Assembly (NCBI GenBank): GCA_043228905.1
Contig: JBHGNT010000010.1
Coordinates: forward strand, 7,750,001-7,814,000
Source: Azolla caroliniana
Taxonomy: Eukaryota > Polypodiophyta
Reading direction: 5' to 3'
DNA: 64,000 bases
Position numbers and translations under genes: made by a program. Shown one piece after another: positions 56,259-64,000 of the stretch. Position 1 is the first letter of the stretch. Each line of letters starts with the position of its first letter. The notes beneath the pieces are model-generated. The model had not been told where the DNA came from and ran no database searches. It worked only from the letters and a program-made list of their open reading frames with translations.

Positions 56259-58319
56259 TCAAGATGATGTGATATAAGGTTGCCCTAGGATGACAAGATG
56301 CGACGCCGATTGTTGTACGAAGAAGTGTTGATCCATCTCCACATCCCCGATCGTGACTTTGATATTGGGACAAGCTCCGTACAAGTCCTCCGTAGACTTT
56401 GTTGCCGCGCGAATCTTCCATCCGTGGTTTGTATTGATTGGCCATCTTCCTTTTTTGTAGAAGTCGGTTGACATGAGGTTGATCTCCGAGCCGTGGTCGA
56501 TCAAGGCTTCCACAATCTCTTTCTTCTCCCCGATCTTCACCGGCGTCTTCGTTGTCGCTCGTGCCCAATGAGGTCGAGTATAGTGGTTGCCCACCATATC
56601 TTCATCGATTTCGTCTCTTGCCATCGTTATGGCATTCGTTTTTGCTTTTTGCGGCTTCTCTAATTCCTCGTCCGATTGTTGTCTCTTTCTCTTTACAAGG
56701 TCCACGATCGTGTCATGGAACTCCTTCTTCGTAATGCCAAGCAATTCCCTCAAGGACAAAGTTACGTGGCTATCAAGAACTCGTTCTTCGAGAATCTTCT
56801 TTAGGTCCGTCGTCTGCTCTATGTCTGACCTTAGCTTATAGGTAGGTATAGTCCTTGTCCTCCGAGCGGGGTCTTCGACACCAACCTTTACGAGCCGAAC
56901 CGTTTCTTCAACTCGTATGCTCGGCTCCCCTTTTCGGCTTGATTCTCGTTCCTCCGTTTGTAAAGTTCGACTCGTCTCCGCATCGTCCTTCTTTTTCGCA
57001 TTCCTTGTTTCATGTCTTTTTGATGGGCCTTGCTCTTCTATTCTCTTTCTCTTTTCTTCGACGAACACCTCGTGGTTGTCGTACATCACCTCTGCCAGTA
57101 TGGTGTTGTCGTCCACCGGATCCGACCACCCGGTTATGCTTTGCACGCTTTGGTCCGCAAGCTCTACCTCGTTCGATGTGACTTTTCCCTTCTTCTCATA
57201 TTCGAGAACGGAAGTCCAAAACTTTGCTCCCGCTCTAGCAGCTTCAGTCTTGTCTTTCCCGACTCTTATTCCGGCCGATGCAGCATATTGCATCGCATCC
57301 ACATGAGTCGCATCGGCATCCTCCATAGATTTCTTCATTCCTCCTCTTCCGAAATTCACCCGTAGGGGTCTTCTAGTCTCGCTTGAGCAGATCATGTTGT
57401 CCTCTACGTATACGATATTTTGTCGAATCGCCTCTCGAAGGCTCACACAATCCCTTCTCATGTGGTCCATGCTATCGCACCACACGCATCTAAAGGGTTC
57501 TTTTCCTTTAGGGCCCCGACGATTCATGTTGGCTAGCGTGACCTTCTCGAACTTCTTCGCTAGCTCTTCAATGATGTCGTCATCAATCTTCTTTTCTTCC
57601 ACGTCACTTTGTCTTGGCGGCTCAGCTACTTTCGGCAATCTTGCTTTCTCCGTGGTAGTCGATCCCGTCAAGTCGGTGTCATCAACCCATTGGCGACGCT
57701 TGTCGAGCCTATTGCATGCCCGTTTCACCGCGATCCAGTCCGCTACGAGCCCCTTTGCTTGGGTATCATCTTCGAGAAGAGTCCCCAATTCCCGTCTATC
57801 CTTTATGTCCACGGCCTTCAAGAAGTACAACGTCTTGTCCTCTTCAAGCAACACTTGGTCCGTATTGGGGAGACGACTAAACATCTGGTCGAATTCGTCA
57901 TACACCCTCGAGACGCTCATCTTCTTATTCTTCTTCTCTATCCACTTCATCAGGGCATGTCGAGTCATCCTTGTTGAGTCTTCAATCACGAACTCCGCTA
58001 GTATCGTTTTCTCGAACTCGGACCATGTTGTCTTACCTTCTTGAAGCTCGATGACGCGTCTTTGGATGTTGTTGGCGACAACTCTCTTGAAGCTTACGAT
58101 TTGACGTGCCTTGGATACATCCCTCTGATTCATCTCCCTTCTATATGCATCAAGGAACTTCGTAACGTTCCTTCCATCGAATTGGCCCTCGAGCTCTACG
58201 ACACGATCGATAGCCTTCTCCACGCTCGCGTCGTTGTCCCGAGATCTCATCATTTGCTCAACGATTAACATCATCCTTTCGAGCTCTCCCGCTTGGTTGC
58301 TTGAGGACGCCATCTCCAA
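56259..58319 (-). pseudogene. gypsy-B gag-protease frame (686 codons, open)
   Basis: The frame opens at 58,319 (MEMASSSNQAGELERMM), about 60 bp inside the LTR border. The first third has Gag features (FDGRNVTKFLDAYRREMNQ, WSEFEKTILAEF, KKMSVSRVYDEFDQMF). A zinc knuckle CVWCDSMDHMRRDC (about 275-288) follows, then a highly charged Lys/Glu region, and a retropepsin-like domain with EALIDHGSEINLMS and SHLVILGQPYITSS. The protease active-site motif is D-H-G rather than the usual D-S/T-G. The frame is open throughout, unlike most neighbours, but stops by a TGA before pol. RT and LTR context make it a retrotransposon Gag rather than a host gene. Confidence 0.85.
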
Positions 58320-58380
58320 GTATTAATCTCGACTTGATCCTTCCTACCGCCTCTTTCACGTCGGGTTCAACACTTAATTA

Positions 58381-58692
58381 TGTCGTGAAGATCCGTCACT
58401 ACGCGCGGATCGTGAGGCGGAACCGCCGGGGTTCTGGACCGGAAGGATTTAAAGTCGGTACAAACTTTGGCGCAAGCTTTAACGAGAAAGTACTTAAGAT
58501 AGATTGGGAAAGAGAAAAAGTTCAATCGATCTCTCTCAATCGTTTAATCTCAACTTCTCTCTTTCCCAATCTATCTTAAGTACTTTCTCGCTAAAGCTTG
58601 CGCCAAAGCTTGTACCAACTTTAAATCCTTCCGGTCCAGAACCCCGGCGGTTCCGCCTCACAATCAGCGCGTAGTGACGGATCTTCACGACA
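58381..58692. repeat. Fold-back LTR of gypsy-B (312 bp, ~145-bp inverted arms)
   Basis: The unit starts tgtcgtgaagatccgtcactacgcgc and ends gcgcgtagtgacggatcttcacgaca. The arms are complementary over about 145 bp with roughly seven mismatches, leaving a short centre (ttcaatcgatctctctcaatcg). Ends are TG...CA. As the 5' LTR of gypsy-B it borders gag on one side and the host integrase on the other. Alternatively it is two LTR ends joined head to head. Confidence 0.85.
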
Positions 58693-59381
58693 ACGCTATG
58701 CAACTTGGTGTCCCAATCCGTCCTGTTCTCATTGACTAACTTTTTGAGGATAGTTTGGAGGGTTTTGTTCGTGGACTCCACCAAGCCATTTGCCTGCGGG
58801 TAATACAACGTACTTTTTTTGTGCTCCACAATGTAATGTTGGGTCAGTTCGCTGATGACCATATTCAGAAAGTGACTCCCTTGGTCACTAATGAGCTCGA
58901 TAGCGTAGCCGAAACGACACCAGATGTGTTTGTAAAGGAATTTCGTCGTGACTGTCGCGGTATTCTCGCGTAGTGGTTTCGCTTCTACCCACTTGGTACA
59001 GTAATCCGTAGCCACCAGGATGTACTTATTGCCTGTTCGAGCGGCCGCCGGGGTAAAGGGTCCCACGCAATCTAACCCCCACTTTTGGAAAGGATCTAGT
59101 GGCAACATTGGTTGGTGTGGCATTCTTGCGACTTCCGTGGGTTGGCCAAGTCGTTGGCATAAATCACACTGTCTACAATATTCATACGCGTCCTTTTGCG
59201 TCGTCGGCCACCAAAGTCCTGCTTGCCAAATTTTCCGGGCCGTAATATCGCCCGCGTAATGTCCTCCCGCCGTACCACAATGGGCTTCGCATAGAACCGC
59301 GGCCTTCTCATCCTGCCGTATTCCGCGCCTCCAGATGTCGTCACTGCCCTTGTGGTATAGTATGTCTTCCACTAAACAGAA
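58693..59381 (-). pseudogene. gypsy-A integrase (zinc finger and core)
   Basis: One open frame reads LVEDILYHKGSDDIWRRG, then HCGTAGGHYAGDITARKIW and CDLCQRLG (HHCC finger), WGLDCVGPFTPAA, ELISDQGSHFLN, NGLVESTNKTLQTIL and DWDTKLHS. It stops being integrase at 58,693 where gypsy-B begins. The D,D,E residues are all present and no stop is visible, so this part decayed little before the insertion. At 59,381 copia-3 LTR sequence takes over. Confidence 0.92.
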
Positions 59382-59680
59382 TGTTGGGTATGTGAGGAAG
59401 AGTGAGAAACACACAAGAGGCACACACAAGAAGCTCAAACAAAGAAGCACTCACACAAGGAAGACAATTGTTGGAATAACTCTCTCTATTGATGAATGAT
59501 ACAAAAACTAATAGGAGCTGAAATATATATCCCTAAGTACTAAGTACCACCACATATGAGTGACTCATGTATGTGGTAACATGGGGAAAAAACCTCTAGC
59601 CAACACTAGAGTAAAAAGTGCCCATGTATTGGGAAAAATGGTTCACATCAAAGCTACTCGAATAACACGTAAGTGTAACA
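59382..59680 (-). repeat. copia-3 3' LTR (299 bp)
   Basis: On the minus strand TGTTACACTTACG (59,680) to ATACCCAACA (59,382), TG...CA ends, preceded by a polypurine tract and followed by gypsy-A sequence. CAGAA (59,377-59,381) is the candidate target duplication. Confidence 0.85.
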
Positions 59681-59691
59681 AACCCCCCTGG
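59681..59691 (-). other. copia-3 polypurine tract
   Basis: CCAGGGGGGTT on the minus strand, directly before the LTR start TGTTACAC. Confidence 0.85.
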
Positions 59692-59726
59692 AGCGAATGA
59701 TATGAACATGTACAAGGAGTGACAGA

Positions 59727-61000
59727 TCAGCCCCCACAAGGCAATAATCCTAAAGCTTTGCGAAAAGCTTCAAAGTTTTCTCGTGGAAGAGCTTTGATGA
59801 ATATGTCTACCACATTATCTTGTGTAGGCACATATACCAAATCAATATCTCTTGCATGAAGGCGCTCTCTCACATAGTGATAATGCACCTCAATATGTTT
59901 GGTCTGTGCATGAAATACAAGATTCCGTGCAATAGGCAATGCACTCTGACTATCTGTGAGAATACGTGTAGTAACATCAATCTCCATCCAAATATCCATC
60001 AAAAGGCGTCTTAGCCATATACACTCCGCTGTAGCTGTGAAAACTGCCCTGTACTCAGCTTCACAACTTGATGTCGCCACTGTACGTTGCTTTTTACTCA
60101 ACCAAGATATACATGAGTTTCCAAGGAAAAAGCAATTACCACTAGTGGACACGCGAGTATCGTAACAACCAGCCCAATCACTATCTGTAAAAGCATGCAA
60201 GCATGGCTGAGTATCTCTACCATAAAAGAGACCCAAGCTCAAAGTGCCTCTAAGATATCTAAGCACACGTTTCACTGCTTGCCAATGCTTAGTGCTAGGG
60301 CTATGCATGAATCGACTCAACTGGGAGACTGCATAATGTATATTCGACCTTGTATTGCATGCATATATAAGACATCCCACAACTTGTTGATAAAGAGAAG
60401 TATCAAATGCATCACTAGAATCCTCAACAGAGAACCTAAATCCTGTCTCCACGGGTGTAGAAACTGGCTTGCAATCCTCAAAGTCAAAATGATGAAGTAG
60501 TTTTTCAACATACTTTCCTTGATGAATAACCATTCCCCCCTCAACGGATACAAACTAGATGCCAAGATAGCAGCTCAAAAGACCAGGATAAGTGACTTCA
60601 AAAGTATGCTGCAAATCAACCATAAGAAAATCAAGTTTTACTTCACATGACCCAGTCAAGAGTATGTCATCAACATAAAGAACGAGCACTAGAAGATCAA
60701 CCCCATCTTTGCGTACATAAAGTGTGCTTTAAATCGGACTACATGTGAAGCCAAGAGCAATCAAGTGCTTATGGATTTTTTCATACCATGCACGTGGAGC
60801 TTGCTTGAGACCATACAAGGCCTTATGCAAGCGACAAACCATATGCTCTTTCTCTTTCGTAGCAAATCTAGGAGGTTGCTTCACATAAACCTCTTCTTGC
60901 AAATCACCATTTAAGAAAGTTGTTTTTATGTCCAATTGATGCATTTTCCAACCTCTTTGGGCAGCCAATGCGACCACCATGAAGCAACGACATATATTAA
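59727..61000 (-). pseudogene. copia-3 RT and RNase H, 5'-truncated
   Basis: RNase H and the RT end are open from 60,533 to 59,727: GKYVEKLLHHFDFEDCKPVS, HAFTDSDWAGCYDTRVSTSG, SWLSKKQRTVATSSCEAEYR, DSQSALPIARNLVFHAQTKH, ending LGLLPCGG. Upstream, RT is in another frame (60,729-61,000): LAAQRGWKMHQLDIKTTFLNG, RLHKALYGLKQAPRAWYEKI. The YVDD region (about 60,640-60,700) is frame-broken. At about 60,990 the copia sequence stops and a plus-strand gypsy third ORF begins, so protease, integrase, gag and 5' LTR are absent. Confidence 0.9.
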
Positions 61001-61346
61001 ATAGAAAGGTCAAGAAAACACTAGCTGCAGGTTGGAAGCAATGGTCAGCTCAAGTAGTCGAATTGCAAGTCCTATGGGCGAACGCCGAAAACCGAAGGAA
61101 AGAAGGAAAAGGCTTCTACAAGATGGACGACAATAGCATACAAATTATCCGAGAAGACCTCACCGAGGATTTTCATGCCCTAGCCAATGCCACACCAAAG
61201 CCATCGGCACCCTCCTTAAGGAATTCAATGACGACCAAATGCTGTTGATGATCGAAACGGAGCAAGCCTTGAACGATGACACCCCGAAACAACCTGCCAC
61301 AGTCGACAAACGACCGATAAAGCCGGATAGCCACACCCCAACCTCA
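60995..61346 (+). pseudogene. gypsy third ORF, C-terminal region (copy 3), before the solo LTR
   Basis: The plus-strand frame VKKTLAAGWKQWSAQVVELQ ... NAENRRKEGKGFYKMDDNSI, then REDLTEDFHALANATPK, matches the gypsy-A segment with ALDKGWMAWAAQAAELH, ENRRKDGLGFYKLNEESI and REDLTQDYRTLAD. A one-base shift near 61,200 moves it to GTLLKEFNDDQMLLMIETEQ. It is cut at 61,347 by a solo LTR and resumes at 61,993. Confidence 0.8.
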
Positions 61347-61621
61347 TGACAGGAACTACACGCTCCGATGAACAACGCTCGGCCACAACCGAGTCTAAAA
61401 TCAAACACAGAAAACGGATAATGAACGCACGACACAAAGGAGAGAAGAGTACACAGGATGTTTAACGTGGAAAACCCTGAGAGGGAAAAACCACGGGAGT
61501 TCACAGACTCCAAACTATCACTATATCACAATGATTACAACAGTGAGCTCACGGAGGCAACGACCTCGTGCTCACGATCTTCGCCACAGGCGGCGGTTAC
61601 AACAGAGGCAACGACCTCTTG

Positions 61622-61652
<31 letters not shown>

Positions 61653-61992
61653 CACTGTTACGCGCTCTCTGATCTAGCAGCAACAAGAATGACAACTACT
61701 CTCTAAGTTTGCCCTAAGTCATATTTATACTAATATGACTTTTCGGCTATTTACAAATATAGCCCCAATGGACTCTCAGAAAACATATTTACGAATATGT
61801 CCTTCCATCTAGTGAGCACTCCTCACCGGGCCTGCTTCACCCGGCGCTTGCCGGGTACTCCTCATCCGGTTCTCACCGGGTATTCCGTAGTCGGGTACTC
61901 GTCATCCGGTTCTCACCGGGTCTTCCGTAGCCGGGTACTCGTCATCCAGTTCTCACCGGGTCATCCCATCCGGAGGGACCTGTTTCCTAACA
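61347..61992 (-). repeat. Solo copia LTR (646 bp) with perfect 5-bp target duplication
   Basis: On the minus strand it runs TGTTAGGAAACAGG ... CTGTCA. The pentamer CCTCA stands on both sides (61,342-61,346 and 61,993-61,997). It shares several stretches with the copia-1 LTR (gacttagggcaaac, gtggtttttccc, gggttttccacgtt, aggtcgttgcc), so it belongs to the same wider family. A CT microsatellite (61,620-61,648) and short 'ctcaccgggt' direct repeats (61,820-61,970) are inside. Confidence 0.93.
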
Positions 61993-62153
61993 CCTCATCG
62001 AAATCCCTGACCAACGACAAAAAGGAGCTTGCAACAGACATTTCAACCGAAAACACCAACGCACCACAACCCGACCCTACGACCATTCCAAAGGATGAAA
62101 CCGCAGAACCAAACCAGAGGGAGGGAATCCTCCACATTTTGATCGAGGATTAA
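61993..62153 (+). pseudogene. gypsy third ORF, C-terminus (copy 3), after the solo LTR
   Basis: The frame resumes SSKSLTNDKKELATDIS and ends with an acidic, Pro/Thr-rich tail GILHILIED before TAA at 62,151-62,153. The ending resembles IRAILEEH of the gypsy-A copy. The stop lies about 95 bp before the 3' LTR in both. Confidence 0.75.
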
Positions 62154-62204
62154 CTGTAATTAATTTCAACAAGGTTTTCTTTCGAATGGGAAATTTCGAT
62201 TTGT

Positions 62205-62246
62205 TGGGTTCAACGTGCCAAGGCACTATCTCATGGGCTTGCCAAG
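62205..62246 (+). other. Conserved pre-LTR block of the gypsy family
   Basis: GGGTTCAACGTGCCAAGGCAC ... GGGCTTGCCAAG just before this LTR parallels GGGTTCGACATGCCATGGCAC ... AGGCGTGCCAGG before the gypsy-A LTR (minus strand, 44,213-44,254). Each can form a small TGGCA/TGCCA-type hairpin. It is where a polypurine tract would normally lie, yet it is not purine-rich. Confidence 0.7.
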
Positions 62247-62756
62247 TGTTGTTCGTGGGCCAAAATAGTAACATATGTGAAACGTAATAAGTATTAGGTA
62301 ACATTAGGTAAAACAACCGAAAGCAATCAGAAGCAGCCAAAATAAACACAACCGTAAACGTGGAAGGAGGAGCGCGCCAAGGAACATCTATATAAGGAGC
62401 AGTAGATCGAAGGAAAGAAGATAGGAGAAGATATAGGAGAGAAGTCTGAGGTTACTACATAATTAGTCCTACTATAGTATATCTGATACATTCCGGCAGA
62501 TAGTAGTGTAACTATAATCACTACTCATTTTGTAATTTAAACAATGTTGGGTCTATGATTTTGTCATTGTTTGCTTTTAATAAGTGTTAAGTAACCTATC
62601 TCTCCCTATCGTGTATTCATAGTCGAGGGTTCCTCTTATGTAATCTGTAGGGTGTCATCCCGTTTCGTAAAAGCGATCTGACCACCACGTACCACAATCC
62701 TTTGGTCCAATTCTAGTGAGGAATCGAAGGTGTCGCCTCCGGAGAGGAAGGCAACA
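62247..62756 (+). repeat. 3' LTR of the plus-strand gypsy copy (510 bp)
   Basis: Starts TGTTGTTCGTGGG and ends AAGGCAACA, with TGTTG/CAACA termini as in the gypsy-A LTR. A 'tctatataagg' TATA-like element sits at about 62,388. The next pentamer, CTATT, is the candidate duplication. The body has diverged strongly from the gypsy-A LTR. Confidence 0.7.
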
Positions 62757-62829
62757 CTATTTAAGGCATTATAGTCAACACTTCTAACTAGATTCTATCT
62801 AGGTAACTACGAAGTTACATGGTTGACTA

Positions 62830-64000
62830 AATAACTAAACTAAGTTAAGCTTGATCTCTCAACACGACCCCTCAAGCTCAAGTGTGAGGCGTCCGACATC
62901 TGCTTTAGCTTTCGTCGGCTTCGTGTGCTTCCGTCCGACCTTCGGCTTTCTTCGTCGTGGCAATCTCGGTTCCTCCCCGTCAAGACGGTGACAAAGGCTT
63001 GTAGTGTGTGGGCAAAGGTCGACTACTTCCACCCATCACGGGTTACGAGCCGCTTCGGTGGAGCTCTTGGGCTCTTGTTCGGCCGCTACCTTCATAGTGA
63101 TGGGCCATGTACTTGTTGTAGTCGAGTCGAGTGACGGGATTCTTCTCTCTAGAAGAGCATCGAAGTTTTTTGCTCGCCGATGTGAGCGCCTTTTTTACTC
63201 TGGGTGTCCACATGATGGGTACACCAAACTCATTGTCTAGTGAGGGAGCCGACACATCCGAATCACTATCGTCGGGGTGACTGACTTCTTATTCGGGCAT
63301 CTTACCTTTGCCTTTGTCCAAGGTCGTACTTGGCTGCGATGTGCTTGCATCACGTGAAGGCTCGTGTGGTCCACTTAGCTCGGTAGAGCTTGGACAGTCC
63401 TTTGGTGAAGGGCTTGGCCGAATATCATCCTCTGAGTTGACGTTCAACTCTTCCTTGGTCGTGTCGGGTTGAGCCAAACCAAGCTTAAACCAAGATGTCG
63501 ATTCGTCGAAGATTACATCTCGACTCACCCGAACTTCTCGGGTCGAAGGGTTATAGCACTTGTATGCCTTTTTCTCTGACGAGTATCCTATGAGGATACA
63601 TTCCTCCGACTTCACGTTAGGCTTCTCTCGTTGTTCGCTCGGGATGCGTACATTCGCAATGCTTCCAAACACCTTGAGGTGCGACAGGATCGGCTTCCTT
63701 CCGACGAGGAGTTCGTATGGAGTTAGCTCATGCACTCCATTAGTGGTGCATCAATTCATGAGATAGACGGCCATGGATGCCGCTTCGGCCCAATAGAAGT
63801 TCGGCATGTGCTTCTCATGCATCATGGCATGTGCTACCTCGAGTATTTGCCGATTCTTCCTTTTGGCTACTCTATTTTGTTGGGGTGTGTGTCGGCACGT
63901 GAATTCTCTCCAAATGCCTTCACTTTGGAGGTAGGAGGTGAATTCATCGGAGAAGTACTCCTTTCCTCCATCCGATCATAGGCATCGAATGTGCTGACCG
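62830..64000 (-). pseudogene. copia-4 integrase/RT fragment, runs off the window
   Basis: From the right edge leftwards: integrase core end (DGGKEYFSDEF, RHTPQQNRVAKRKNR, about 63,840-63,980), then the GKxP/VFGS block LLVGRKPILSHLKVFGSIAN and CILIGYSSEKKAYKCYNP (63,289-63,735), an acidic linker, and the RT-proximal KNPVTRLDYNKYMAHHY (63,043-63,255). RT itself is lost near 62,830. Stops are present. It resembles copia-2 more than copia-1 (GYNEYMVHHY there). Confidence 0.85.

Larger units (their letters stand above)
53171..58692 (-). mobile_element. gypsy-B: Ty3/gypsy-like element nested in gypsy-A integrase, rearranged
   Basis: The right end (minus-strand start) is TGTCGTGAAGATCC at 58,692 and the left end ATCTTCACGAC(G) at 53,171. 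The host sequence reads ...CATAGCGT | element | GCGTGTTATGG..., so a GCGT duplication of at least 4 bp is visible and integrase resumes in register. Inside are a gag-protease frame (58,319-56,259), an RT frame (56,049-54,652), then an inverted-repeat structure and LTR-like sequence. RNase H and integrase are absent, so the element is defective. Confidence 0.8.
43803..59381 (-). mobile_element. gypsy-A: minus-strand Ty3/gypsy element split by two nested elements
   Basis: Fragments in minus-strand order are: RNase H/integrase 59381-58693; [gypsy-B insertion 58692-53171]; integrase C-terminus 53170-52640; third ORF 52479-50936; [copia-1 insertion 50935-45623]; rest of third ORF 45622-44260; 3' LTR 44212-43803. 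Its 5' part beyond 59,381 is interrupted by copia-3 and not found. Both insertions carry target duplications or matching junctions, so the host element pre-dates them. Confidence 0.85.

Noticed and set aside
56552-58044. Plus-strand frames opposite gypsy-B gag
   Set aside because: They are antisense shadows of the long minus-strand Gag-protease frame, with Ser/Phe-rich composition typical of reversed Glu/Lys-rich coding.

Overview
This is nuclear DNA of a land plant. The evidence is three split genes with plant-type products and GT-AG introns, one AT-AC intron of the U12 class, plant-type TTTAGGG repeats, CT-rich 5' leaders and layered Ty1/copia and Ty3/gypsy retrotransposons with tRNA-iMet-type primer sites. 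I cannot name the species. The style of the elements makes me lean weakly towards a non-flowering vascular plant such as a fern; this is inference only.

Layout. 1-10.2 kb is a retroelement mosaic on the minus strand: a gypsy fragment (1-3.5 kb) is fused to a truncated copia element (3.5-7.9 kb, 'copia-2'). Copia-2 sits inside the 3' end of an older plus-strand copia remnant whose LTR (8.75-10.18 kb) holds an ~830-bp insert. That insert is bounded by inverted TTTAGGG/CCCTAAA repeats and carries a type I hammerhead ribozyme motif. 10.4-11.6 kb is a LINE 3' remnant. 15.1-17.5 kb is a complete seven-exon UDP-glucuronate decarboxylase gene (UXS). 17.7-24.6 kb is gene-poor with tandem repeats. About 25.1-25.4 kb is a possible small gene. 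26.9-35.05 kb (minus) is a complete seven-exon sterol 4-alpha-methyl oxidase of the SMO2 type. 40.8-42.2 kb (minus) is a complete five-exon SKA2-like kinetochore gene.

43.8-59.4 kb is a nest. A minus-strand gypsy element ('gypsy-A') is split by a second gypsy-like element ('gypsy-B', 53.17-58.69 kb, itself rearranged) in its integrase. It is split again by a young, nearly intact copia element ('copia-1', 45,623-50,935, 5-bp TSD) in an unusual third reading frame downstream of integrase. 59.4-61.0 kb is a truncated copia ('copia-3'). 61.0-62.76 kb is a plus-strand gypsy 3' end carrying the same third reading frame, a solo LTR with perfect TSD, and a 3' LTR. 62.8-64 kb is one more copia fragment running off the window.

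The three host genes have unrelated roles: UDP-xylose supply for cell walls and glycans, phytosterol demethylation, and chromosome segregation. They do not form a cluster. The most interesting items are the hammerhead/telomere-repeat element, the long third ORF shared by three gypsy copies, the U12 intron and decoy-exon duplication in UXS, and the fold-back LTR of gypsy-B.
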